DNA from: Pseudolactococcus laudensis | Lineage (GTDB): Bacteria; Bacillota; Bacilli; Lactobacillales; Streptococcaceae | DNA: 51,711 nt | Reading direction: 5' to 3' | Assembly: GCF_013449735.1 (NCBI RefSeq) | Contig: NZ_JACBNY010000016.1 | Location: forward strand, 1 to 51,711 | Shown: in pieces, positions 17,248-23,748 of the stretch | Layout: each line of letters opens with the position of its first letter | Numbering within the stretch: position 1 is the first letter of the stretch | Made by a program: the position numbers and the translations under genes | Notes under the pieces: model-generated | Told to the model about the DNA's origin: nothing | The model's database searches: none | The model's input: the letters and a program-made list of their open reading frames with translations, nothing else

Positions 17248-17279
17248 AGCTTTTAACGTGAATCCTATCTGCACGATAT
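17248..17279. repeat. Mosaic intergenic repeat, copy C
   Basis: 32 bp identical to 16508-16539. On the minus strand it lies immediately upstream of the ribosome site of the DUF4352-type gene, as copy B does for the next gene. It could carry a shared promoter or be the trace of a duplicated cassette boundary. Confidence 0.75.
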
Positions 17280-17300
17280 GTTTATTACAGTTAATTCAAT

Positions 17301-17489
17301 CTAACTATTTTTGTAGTTTTTTAAAGCATCTGCGATCACACGTTTGTCGTTGTCTGACATAGGTGGACTGTCAGCTGATTTAGCTGAATATTGAACAGTA
17401 AATGACTTGACTTCTATTTCAAACGTTTCTTCTCGACGATGACATCTGCAAGAAAGGTTATGCTCTATAACTTTTACGTCATTCTTCAT
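17301..17489 (-). CDS. Small hypothetical phage protein
   Basis: 62 residues from an ATG with GGAG at good spacing. It has a CRCHRRE cluster near residues 14-20 and no membrane segment. No family is recognised. It lies between the repressor and the DUF4352-type gene in the leftward module. Confidence 0.6.
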   Translation of the reverse strand: MKNDVKVIEHNLSCRCHRREETFEIEVKSFTVQYSAKSADSPPMSDNDKRVIADALKNYKNS

Positions 17490-17516
17490 AATAATCTCCT
17501 ATATTTTATACACCAA

Positions 17517-17543
17517 AACCCACCGTTTTAAGGTAGGTTTTTT
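17517..17543. terminator. Terminator hairpin between the repressor and the 62-residue gene
   Basis: AACCCACC (17517-17524) pairs with GGTAGGTT (17532-17539) with one mismatch. T-runs occur on both strands (T6 on plus, T4 on minus). On the minus strand it falls just after the repressor stop. Confidence 0.5.
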
Positions 17544-17545
17544 AA

Positions 17546-18307
17546 TTATTCCGAATATCTTCCAACTACTCGCCCAAGTATTCTGAAATCGCTGTCTGCA
17601 TCTACTTTCATATCCTTGTATTTCTCGTTAAAGCTATGCAAGCAAGCGTGGTCGTCCTCTAATATCAACTGCTTAACGTAAGTGTCGCCGTAATACTCAA
17701 ACACGCCAATCTCTCCATCATTCAAGTTGACAGTCGATTCAATGAAGATATAATCTCCGTCATGATATTCAGGTTCCATTGAGTCGCCATAAACTGGTAC
17801 AACATAATCAGCATCAAAGTCAACAGGTAACGTTATTGTTTCTCGTTGACTAGTTCCGATGTATTGACCTGTACCGGCTGAAACAGCATCATCATAATAA
17901 GGATATTCCTTTTCTATTTGATAATCTGCTATTTCCACGACTTTGTTTTGTTCGTCGAGTTCAGATTTGGCATAAGCAACTACTTTATCTTGCCTTGGTT
18001 TTTCAAGTTTATTGAAAATATTGTCTAGGATTTGTTTAGTAGTAGATTGTTTTTCTTTAATAGGATTGTATTCTTCTACTAAGTCAGATTTATCTACGCC
18101 AAAGTACCTAGCCATAAGTTCTATCTTATCTATACGTGGGTAAGAATTCGCTTTTATCCAATTCATTACAGTTGTATATTTAAAACCCATAGTATCAGCA
18201 AATTGATGCGGATTCATTCGTTTTGAATCAAGTAATCTTTTTATATTAAAAGACATTGTCTCTTTATTACCAAGATTACCAGTACGTCCTTTTATTTTAT
18301 CTTCCAT
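17546..18307 (-). CDS. CI-like phage repressor (HTH plus S24 peptidase)
   Basis: 253 residues from ATG 18307. The N-terminal HTH is at about 19-75 (IKRLLDSKRMNPHQFADTMG). The C-terminal LexA/CI-type S24 domain has an A144-G145 cleavage site (VSAGTGQ), nucleophile S176 (VYGDSMEPEYHDGD) and Lys212 (DTYVKQL). RecA filaments formed after DNA damage should trigger self-cleavage and induction. The promoter -10 is 6 nt from this ATG, so the mRNA looks leaderless. An internal ATG at 18256 (MSFNIKRLLD) behind AAAGAG would give a 236-residue form starting right at the HTH; both starts are possible. Confidence 0.92.
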   Translation of the reverse strand: MEDKIKGRTGNLGNKETMSFNIKRLLDSKRMNPHQFADTMGFKYTTVMNWIKANSYPRIDKIELMARYFGVDKSDLVEEYNPIKEKQSTTKQILDNIFNKLEKPRQDKVVAYAKSELDEQNKVVEIADYQIEKEYPYYDDAVSAGTGQYIGTSQRETITLPVDFDADYVVPVYGDSMEPEYHDGDYIFIESTVNLNDGEIGVFEYYGDTYVKQLILEDDHACLHSFNEKYKDMKVDADSDFRILGRVVGRYSE

Positions 18308-18313
18308 AGTACT

Positions 18314-18342
18314 ATTATACTTTTTAATGGTATGAATGTAAA
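18314..18342 (-). promoter_or_regulatory. Repressor promoter, leftward
   Basis: On the minus strand TTTACA (18342-18337) and TATAAT (18319-18314) are 17 bp apart. The first ATG of the repressor begins 6 nt after the -10. Confidence 0.8.
18317..18333. promoter_or_regulatory. Repressor operator, imperfect copy at the leftward promoter
   Basis: ATACTTTTTAATGGTAT has a perfect right half-site (AATGGTAT) and a left half matching 6 of 8 bases. It overlaps the leftward -10, so binding would limit repressor synthesis. Confidence 0.6.
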
Positions 18343-18391
18343 GTTGAAAAGTATATAAATAAAAACAAACAAGGAAAATACCATTTTGTGG

Positions 18392-18420
18392 TTGACATAT
18401 ACCATTAAATGGTATATAAT
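18392..18420 (+). promoter_or_regulatory. Early lytic promoter, rightward
   Basis: Consensus TTGACA (18392-18397) and TATAAT (18415-18420) with a 17-bp spacer. The perfect operator palindrome fills the spacer. It should drive the Cro-like and antirepressor genes when repressor is lost. Confidence 0.93.
18397..18417. promoter_or_regulatory. Repressor operator, perfect 21-bp palindrome
   Basis: ATATACCATT, A, AATGGTATAT. It lies between the -35 and -10 of the rightward promoter. The same palindrome recurs at 18753-18773. A further half-site ATACCATT is at 18378-18385. Confidence 0.85.
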
Positions 18421-18427
18421 TAACTCA

Positions 18428-18535
18428 TATCAAACAAAACAACTCGAACGGTGTTAGTACGACGGACTGGAAAGCTAAGTTCATGAGTATGATGTTTGAT
18501 AAATAAAAAAAGCCCGCTTGGGACTAGGAAAAACT
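18428..18535 (+). other. Structured leader of the early lytic transcript
   Basis: TATCAAACA (18428-18436) pairs with TGTTTGATA (18493-18501), closing a 56-nt domain. Next, AAAAAAAGCCCGCTTGGGACT (starting about 18506) reads on the minus strand as a small terminator hairpin with T7. No start codon with a ribosome site is seen before 18554. Confidence 0.4.
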
Positions 18536-18553
18536 ATAGAAAGGGGTTTGTTT

Positions 18554-18793
18554 ATGAAAAACGAAGCTTTGCCACTTAAAAAACATCGGTTATTGCATGA
18601 TTTGACACAAAAACAAGTTGCAGAAAAAATCGGCGTGTCAAAAGAAGCAGTATCAAATTGGGAGAGAGGAGTGACTTTTCCAACACCACCAAATATCGAT
18701 AAACTTTGTGAGCTGTATGATACAAACTACACGCTCATTAATTTTTATCCCGATATACCATTTAATGGTATATCCAAACATCTAGTGTCTTAG
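18554..18793 (+). CDS. Cro-like HTH regulator
   Basis: 79 residues from ATG 18554 behind AAAGGGG; an upstream in-frame ATG at 18518 has no ribosome site. An HTH_3/XRE fold covers most of the protein (LHDLTQKQVAEKIGVSKEAVSNWERGVTFP). It is the first gene of the rightward early transcript and faces the CI-like gene, the classic Cro position, so it probably antagonises lysogeny. The second 21-bp operator is embedded in its last codons (encoding DIPFNGIS), so coding and operator sequence overlap. Confidence 0.88.
   Translation: MKNEALPLKKHRLLHDLTQKQVAEKIGVSKEAVSNWERGVTFPTPPNIDKLCELYDTNYTLINFYPDIPFNGISKHLVS
18753..18773. promoter_or_regulatory. Distal repressor operator inside the Cro-like gene
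   Basis: ATATACCATT, T, AATGGTATAT, identical in both arms to the promoter operator 356 bp upstream. One more base pair extends each arm (G at 18752, C at 18774). The spacing allows DNA looping. Confidence 0.85.
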
Positions 18794-18805
18794 AAAGGAA
18801 AAGAT

Positions 18806-19582
18806 ATGAACGAATTACAAAATTTTAATTTCAGCGGTCAAGATGTCCGCATTATCACAATCAATGATGAACCTTGGTTTGTCGTGGCAGATATTGCCAA
18901 AGTATTAGGCGCTAGCAATTCAAGGAGTTTAGCGCAAATGGTAGACGAAGAAGATAAGGGTAAACAAAGTTTACACTCAGGTTCTGATGCGACTATCGTA
19001 AACGAAAGTGGTTTATACACAATTCTATTGCGTTCAAACAATCCACAAGCTAAACCTTTACGCCGTTGGGTTACAAGCGAAGTACTCCCAACAATCCGCA
19101 AACACGGTGCATATATGACAGACAAGAAAGCACAAGACGTTCTACATGGCAATGGTCTAGCTGACTTGCTTATCCAGGCAGGAGAACAAATTAAGTCACT
19201 TGAATTTGATAAACAGCAGTTGCAAGTTGAGTTAGAGGAAGTCAGACAAAAAACAACTTATCTCGATCTAATTCTTGAAAGTCCTGACGACATCTTAACA
19301 ACTCAAATAGCACAGGATTACGGATATAGCGCAGTATCATTCAATCGCATCTTGCATGATTTGCGCATTCAACGCAAAGTTAATAAGCAATGGGTACTTT
19401 ACTCGAAATACATGGGCAAAGGTTACATCGGTAGTCGTACAAGAGACTTTGTAGACAGCAAAGGTATTGCACGGACATCAATTACAACGACTTGGAAACA
19501 AAAAGGGCGTAAGTTCCTTTATGAAGTTTTGAAGAAAAATGGTTATTTTCCTTTAGTTGAACAAGATGAGTTAGTTAGCTGA
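18806..19582 (+). CDS. ant: Phage antirepressor (Bro-N plus KilAC)
   Basis: 258 residues, AGAAAGGA before the ATG. The N-terminal Bro-N domain (about 1-105) is clear: DVRIITINDEPWFVVADIAKVLG, then SGLYTILLRSNNPQAKPLRRWVTSEVLPTIRKHGAY. A short coiled coil links it to a C-terminal ANT/KilAC DNA-binding domain (LLESPDD-like LILESPDDILTTQIAQDYG to the end). Such proteins block repressor action and help switch to lytic growth. It follows the Cro-like gene by 12 bp. Confidence 0.93.
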   Translation: MNELQNFNFSGQDVRIITINDEPWFVVADIAKVLGASNSRSLAQMVDEEDKGKQSLHSGSDATIVNESGLYTILLRSNNPQAKPLRRWVTSEVLPTIRKHGAYMTDKKAQDVLHGNGLADLLIQAGEQIKSLEFDKQQLQVELEEVRQKTTYLDLILESPDDILTTQIAQDYGYSAVSFNRILHDLRIQRKVNKQWVLYSKYMGKGYIGSRTRDFVDSKGIARTSITTTWKQKGRKFLYEVLKKNGYFPLVEQDELVS

Positions 19583-19592
19583 ACACAAAAAA

Positions 19593-19612
19593 AGCCAGTC
19601 GGCAAACTGGCT
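19593..19612 (-). terminator. Terminator facing leftward after the antirepressor
   Basis: AGCCAGT and ACTGGCT form a 7-bp stem with a 6-nt loop. The T7 run is present only on the minus strand; the plus strand has A7 before the stem. It would stop leftward (antisense) RNA, not the early genes. Confidence 0.6.
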
Positions 19613-19660
19613 CACATTAAATAATTATAACTTGATTATACCACAAAAAGGAGATAGATG

Positions 19661-19966
19661 ATGTCTAATGTAAATATCGTAAAAATAAAATCAATCTATG
19701 AGATTGCAAGCCCGTATGCTGATGATATTGAAATTACCAAGTACTATTGCAAAATATCAGAAGAACACGAGGATTGGGTTAAAGCCAAAAGGACTGTCCA
19801 AAATAAACTCAGAGATTTTGATGAGTTTACACAAGGAGAATTTACGAGAGGTATCAGAGGCAGAGTGACCAATCTTGCTGCATTTGATGCATGGATTATT
19901 TGGAAAGATAGATATAAACCACTTACTAGGAAACCTAAATTTGTCTTTGAAGACAAGGAGTTTTAG
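19661..19966 (+). CDS. Hypothetical early phage protein
   Basis: 101 residues from ATG 19661, 7 nt after AAGGAG; the adjacent ATG at 19658 is too close to it. Basic and aromatic-rich C-terminus (AAFDAWIIWKDRYKPLTRKPKFVFEDKEF). It may bind nucleic acid. No family is recognised. Confidence 0.65.
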   Translation: MSNVNIVKIKSIYEIASPYADDIEITKYYCKISEEHEDWVKAKRTVQNKLRDFDEFTQGEFTRGIRGRVTNLAAFDAWIIWKDRYKPLTRKPKFVFEDKEF

Positions 19967-20080
19967 ATGGCCAACAAACCGACAAAATTCGAACCAAGTA
20001 ACCACGCAAAACTAGCAGCGCAGCTAGATAAGCACAACGGTCAAAATGTAGAATATTGGAGTAAGCGGAATGAAAAATAA
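19967..20080 (+). CDS. Very small early protein, 37 residues
   Basis: The gene starts MANKPTKFEPSNHAKLAAQL and has AAGGAG 6 nt upstream; it directly abuts the previous stop and overlaps the next start. Charged and soluble; no family recognised. Spacing and ribosome site favour a real gene. Confidence 0.6.
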   Translation: MANKPTKFEPSNHAKLAAQLDKHNGQNVEYWSKRNEK

Positions 20081-20246
20081 TCTTCCTAGTGATTCATTAA
20101 AATCGCAAACAATCAAAGAACTGGAAGACAAGTTAATTGATATTTCTGGATATATTGGTAATTTAGGAAACCCAAATAACACAGAAACAGCTAAAGCTAT
20201 ATCGCTTGCCCTAATCGCTTTGAAACTTGGAGGCAATAATGATTGA
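20070..20246 (+). CDS. Small early protein, 58 residues
   Basis: Starts MKNNLPSDSLKSQTIKELED at ATG 20070, overlapping the upstream gene by 11 bp, with a GGAG about 10 nt before. Predicted helical, no membrane segment; function not recognised. It overlaps the next gene by 8 bp. Confidence 0.6.
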   Translation: MKNNLPSDSLKSQTIKELEDKLIDISGYIGNLGNPNNTETAKAISLALIALKLGGNND

Positions 20247-20397
20247 CGTATTAATAGCTACACATGGCGCTCAGGAAGGCGCACAGGCGCAGTTTAACCA
20301 CTCAACGCATAAATGGACAGTATGGACTAAACAAGGCTTAGAACGCACGTATAGCGATATCGTGAGATATGCACGGTATATGACTAGAGGGTATTGA
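20239..20397 (+). CDS. Small early protein, 52 residues
   Basis: Starts MIDVLIATHGAQEGAQAQFN at ATG 20239, ribosome site GGAGG at 20230-20234. Ends RYARYMTRGY. Basic, possibly nucleic-acid binding; no family recognised. Confidence 0.6.
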   Translation: MIDVLIATHGAQEGAQAQFNHSTHKWTVWTKQGLERTYSDIVRYARYMTRGY

Positions 20398-20406
20398 GGA
20401 GAAACC

Positions 20407-21219
20407 ATGAAAATTTACCACACTGAAACACAAGAAGATTACGACGCGTTGATGATTGAGCTTGAAGAAAATGGTTGTGAATGGAGAAATAGAAAAAAGC
20501 CAACACATTCTGATGAGTTTAAAAGGTACGGTAAAGATGTTTATATCTATGACAGATGTGGTGCAATTTCCATTTCTGACGGAGAGTGCTTTAAAGAGCG
20601 GCATAGCGATGAGACCCTCATCGAATACAAAGCAAAAGGAGAAAACATGACACAAGAAGAAATGAAACACAAATTGCAGAAAAACCTCTTTGATGTATCT
20701 GTAGCGATTGATTTATTTGCTAGATGTACATTGTCAGCAGAATCCGACTTAAAAGAAGCCGAATCGTCTGCTAAAAAGCTAATCGAAAAGATTGACGAGT
20801 ATCTGGAATCTCTAAAGCCTGAATTTAAAGTTGGAGATATTGTATCAAGTGAAATATTTATAGATGGAAGTGGAATTGTAAGGTTAGAAGAAGATTTAAC
20901 AAATGATTTTTCCGGAATTGAAGGACTTTGGTATATAAAGAAAGATTGTGAAATTAAAGATACAGCTTTTGGAGTAATAAATAAAAAAACCAGACACGCA
21001 ACACCAGAAGAAATCGCAGAATATGAAGTTGCATTGACGTTTTACAAACATGGTCGCAAGCCTTTTGAAGTTAAAGATGGCGATTTGTTAGAAAATAAAT
21101 TTGGGAAATTCATTGCTCTCAAATCTTTATTTGTCAAAGAAAATTTCACGGTTGAGGGGAACGCTTTTCTAAAAACAGTCGAAGAAGTCAGCGAATGGCT
21201 AGGTGCTGACGATGAATGA
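20407..21219 (+). CDS. Hypothetical phage protein, 270 residues
   Basis: ATG 20407 with GAGGAG 8 nt upstream. The N-terminal part (about 1-75) looks like a small alpha/beta domain (YHTETQEDYDALMIELEENGCEW); an internal Met at about residue 80 behind AAAGGAG (MTQEEMKHKLQKN) could start a second product. The middle is helical and charged, and the C-terminal part carries repeated KVGDIV / EVKDGDLLENKFGK-like strands. Function not recognised. It overlaps the next small gene by 8 bp. Confidence 0.7.
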   Translation: MKIYHTETQEDYDALMIELEENGCEWRNRKKPTHSDEFKRYGKDVYIYDRCGAISISDGECFKERHSDETLIEYKAKGENMTQEEMKHKLQKNLFDVSVAIDLFARCTLSAESDLKEAESSAKKLIEKIDEYLESLKPEFKVGDIVSSEIFIDGSGIVRLEEDLTNDFSGIEGLWYIKKDCEIKDTAFGVINKKTRHATPEEIAEYEVALTFYKHGRKPFEVKDGDLLENKFGKFIALKSLFVKENFTVEGNAFLKTVEEVSEWLGADDE

Positions 21220-21355
21220 CACACTCAACAAAATCATCGATGAGATTAAGCATTTCAGGTCACAAGGATACACAGGTTTTGAGGGATTGGTCATCGAGCT
21301 TGAAAGTATCATCGAGGATTATGAAGCTGAAAAGGAGCAGAATAATGGCATTTGA
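21212..21355 (+). CDS. Small hypothetical protein, 47 residues
   Basis: Starts MNDTLNKIIDEIKHFRSQGY. It overlaps the genes on both sides (8 bp and 11 bp), typical of tightly packed early phage genes. Acidic and helical; no family recognised. Confidence 0.55.
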   Translation: MNDTLNKIIDEIKHFRSQGYTGFEGLVIELESIIEDYEAEKEQNNGI

Positions 21356-21755
21356 AATTAGAAACATTGGCGAAGCGCTAGACTTAGATACTGGCCAAGT
21401 AGTAGCCTTAACGCCAGATTACATTAAGCAGTTGGACGATGAAACGTTAGCACAATTTATATACGAGAGCAAACGATTTGCTAAATTACCAAAAGCTGGA
21501 GAGGAAGAACTTAAAAGCCGTTTGGAATCTGGAAAACGATTTAGCATGGTGGATTTTGGTAAGCCAGCTAAAACAAAAACGATTGCTGATAACAACGCAC
21601 GTAAGCGTGAATTGGTTATCAAGCACGGTTGGGATTGTGTTAGTTTTAAAAGCCTAAATGAACTTAAAAAAATTTACGGTGAAAAATTTGAGGATGAAAT
21701 ATCTGACTTGATTGTAATCGGAGAAAAGAATCCAGCACTGAAGTGGAAGGTGTGA
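21345..21755 (+). CDS. Hypothetical protein upstream of the recombination genes
   Basis: 136 residues from ATG 21345 behind AAGGAG (21334-21339 region). Charged, no membrane segment; contains KTIADNNARKRELVIKHGWD. It sits directly before erf and may belong to the DNA-processing set. No family recognised. Confidence 0.65.
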   Translation: MAFEIRNIGEALDLDTGQVVALTPDYIKQLDDETLAQFIYESKRFAKLPKAGEEELKSRLESGKRFSMVDFGKPAKTKTIADNNARKRELVIKHGWDCVSFKSLNELKKIYGEKFEDEISDLIVIGEKNPALKWKV

Positions 21756-21756
21756 G

Positions 21757-22368
21757 ATGGAGACATCAGAAACAAAAGCAGAACTATTTAAAGCATTTGC
21801 AAATTTCAAGAAAAAACTGAAACAGCCATTGAAAGATGCGAACAATCCTTTTTTTAAAAGTAAATATGTACCTTTAGAAAACGTTGTTCAGGTAGTAGAC
21901 GAAGCCATGATAGATACAGGTCTTAGTTATATTCAAGAAATCGAAGACTTGGAAGAAGGGTATCTGAGAGTAGATACTATCGTCTTACATGAATCTGGCG
22001 AGTATATAGTAATTAAAGGGTCTAAAGTTAAGCCAGTAAAGAATGACCCACAGAGTGCTGGTAGTGCTACAACATATGCCAGACGTTACAGTTTAAGTAC
22101 TGCATTTGGTATTGCAAGTGACCCAGATGACGATGGCAATGGAGCAAGCCAACAAGCTAAAAATAACCAACAACCAAAGAATACACAACAACCAAAAGCT
22201 CACCCTAAACCAGAATTAACTCCAGAACAAAAAGTAGCAGCCAATATCGATTGGGTTAATAAGAAGTATAAACCAGAAATCGAGCTTATCAAATCTTGGC
22301 AAGAGATGGAACATGAACAGGCATTAAAAGCAATTAAAGAATACTCAAAAGCGATGAAAGAGGCATAA
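21757..22368 (+). CDS. erf: ERF-family single-strand annealing protein
   Basis: 203 residues. The N-terminal ERF core is clear: ANNPFFKSKYVPLENVV, then SAGSATTYARRYSLSTAFGIASDPDDDGN. A Gln/Asn/Pro-rich linker (about 130-150) leads to a helical tail. It anneals complementary single strands for phage recombination and genome circularisation. It starts one base after the upstream stop and is followed by the phage SSB, its usual partner. Confidence 0.93.
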   Translation: METSETKAELFKAFANFKKKLKQPLKDANNPFFKSKYVPLENVVQVVDEAMIDTGLSYIQEIEDLEEGYLRVDTIVLHESGEYIVIKGSKVKPVKNDPQSAGSATTYARRYSLSTAFGIASDPDDDGNGASQQAKNNQQPKNTQQPKAHPKPELTPEQKVAANIDWVNKKYKPEIELIKSWQEMEHEQALKAIKEYSKAMKEA

Positions 22369-22369
22369 T

Positions 22370-22741
22370 ATGGCAATTATCACAGTAACAACACAATTAA
22401 CAGAAAAGAACATGCGGACAGTTAATACCAAAAATGGTCAAAAACAGGTTGTTAGCGTTCCTGTTATCAAGGATAAAGACGGTAGTTGGGTATACGCATC
22501 AACCTTCATCAACTTTGAGGTTCACGAAGGCGATGTTTTGACAATCAGCGGTCGAATTGAACAAAAAGATGACGGACAATACAAAAATAACAATTTTGTT
22601 TTCCCAACGGTTGAAAGAATGTACAAACCGCAGCAACAACAAGCTAGACAGCAATCGTCTACACCTAATTTCGGACGCGATAGTGACCCACTTTCTAGTA
22701 ATTCGCCAATGGACTTGAATTCAGATGACCTGCCATTCTAA
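22370..22741 (+). CDS. ssb: Phage single-stranded DNA-binding protein
   Basis: 123 residues. Short OB fold (about 1-80) with VPVIKDKDGSWVYASTFINF and GDVLTISGRIEQKDDG, then a Gln/Ser-rich linker and the acidic C-terminal tip DDLPF that recruits SSB partners. It differs from the host ssbB. It protects single-stranded DNA during phage replication and annealing. One base separates it from erf. Confidence 0.9.
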   Translation: MAIITVTTQLTEKNMRTVNTKNGQKQVVSVPVIKDKDGSWVYASTFINFEVHEGDVLTISGRIEQKDDGQYKNNNFVFPTVERMYKPQQQQARQQSSTPNFGRDSDPLSSNSPMDLNSDDLPF

Positions 22742-22751
22742 GAGGTGAAAA

Positions 22752-22922
22752 ATGACTAAAGAAGAATTAATTGACGCTTTTGGTGTCAATAACTGGAAGT
22801 ATGAAAAAGGTGACCCTTACAGGGAAAAGTTGCTAGAACTTAGTTATGGCGAGCTGGTAGATAAACTTATCCACTTGAAAAGCCAGACGGCTATCGTGAT
22901 GTTTGGAGGTACAAATGGCTAG
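22752..22922 (+). CDS. Small hypothetical protein, 56 residues
   Basis: Starts MTKEELIDAFGVNNWKYEKG with AGAGGTG 6 nt upstream. Helical, soluble, no family recognised. Its end overlaps the start of the replisome organizer by 8 bp. Confidence 0.6.
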   Translation: MTKEELIDAFGVNNWKYEKGDPYREKLLELSYGELVDKLIHLKSQTAIVMFGGTNG

Positions 22923-23748
22923 TAAAAGTAAAACAAAAATATATTTTTGGCTTAAACTAGATAACAATTTTTACAAGAATTTAGCTATTAAAAAAGCTAG
23001 GAGGTTAGCGGGAGGTGACACGATGGTCATCATTTACCAAAAACTCATGCTTGAATCATTGCAAAATAACGGAGTTCTTTATTTTGAGGGTGTTCTAGAA
23101 AATATTGTAGAAGAGTTATCATTGCAACTTGATGAAGATATCGAAAATGTCGCAATGACCTTGGATTTATTTACCAAGTCAGGTCTTATTCAATTGAATG
23201 ATAGCAACGACATTGAAATGCTTCAAGTTCCTGCGCTGATTGACCAAGAGACTAATTGGAGTAAATACAAAAGGGACACGAGAAAGAAAGAAGATGTCAA
23301 AAAGTTGGACATTGTCCAACCATTGTCCAACCGCTGTCCAACAGAGATAGAGATAGAATTAGATAAAGAGATAAAGATAGAGTCAGAGATAAAGATAGAG
23401 TCAGAATCAGAGAAAGAAGATAATGCTGATTCTGATTATAAAAAATTAACTGATTTCTATCAAGGGAATTTCGGTGTTATCAGTCAACTTATCTCAGAAG
23501 ATATAAAGTTCAATCTTAAAGATTACGGCTATGATCTAGTTTACGAATCTATGAAGCGTGCCATATTCAGGCAAAAGCAATATGCTTATTCAGTTCAGAT
23601 ATTGAAATCATGGTCTAAGAACAATATAAAAACTCTTTCTGATGTTGAAGCTGATGATAACAAGTTTAGCAGAAGTAAGACAACTGGAACTGACGATAAG
23701 TCAGATTGGACGTGGGCTGAGAAGAAAGCAGGGTTTAGAGAAGTATGA
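22915..23748 (+). CDS. Phage replisome organizer (Rep_Org_N plus DnaD-like)
   Basis: 277 residues from ATG 22915 behind GGAGG; an upstream in-frame start lacks support. The N-terminal winged-helix replisome-organizer domain (about 1-120) is typical: IYFWLKLDNNFYKNLAIKKARRL and GDTMVIIYQKLMLESL. A hinge of low complexity (about 130-180) is encoded by iteron-like DNA. The C-terminal DnaD-like part (about 180-265) includes DFYQGNFGVISQL and ILKSWSKNNI. It binds the phage origin and recruits the host helicase. The origin is probably inside the gene at 23304-23404. Confidence 0.9.
   Translation: MASKSKTKIYFWLKLDNNFYKNLAIKKARRLAGGDTMVIIYQKLMLESLQNNGVLYFEGVLENIVEELSLQLDEDIENVAMTLDLFTKSGLIQLNDSNDIEMLQVPALIDQETNWSKYKRDTRKKEDVKKLDIVQPLSNRCPTEIEIELDKEIKIESEIKIESESEKEDNADSDYKKLTDFYQGNFGVISQLISEDIKFNLKDYGYDLVYESMKRAIFRQKQYAYSVQILKSWSKNNIKTLSDVEADDNKFSRSKTTGTDDKSDWTWAEKKAGFREV
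23304..23404. other. Candidate phage replication origin (iterons)
   Basis: An inverted GTTGGACA (23304-23311) and three direct TGTCCAAC copies at 23313, 23324 and 23335, spaced about 11 bp, lie within the replisome organizer gene. They are followed by two copies of AGAGATAAAGATAGAGTCAG (23367-23386 and 23385-23404), an AT/purine-rich tandem repeat. Lactococcal P335-type phages such as Tuc2009 keep their origin in this gene. Confidence 0.6.

Noticed and set aside
18518-18553. Longer start for the Cro-like gene
   Set aside because: No ribosome site; the sequence lies in the leader and AAAGGGG serves ATG 18554.
23367-23404. CRISPR array
   Set aside because: Two overlapping 20-bp copies without spacers; iteron-like purine repeats within a coding gene. 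No array was seen anywhere in the window.
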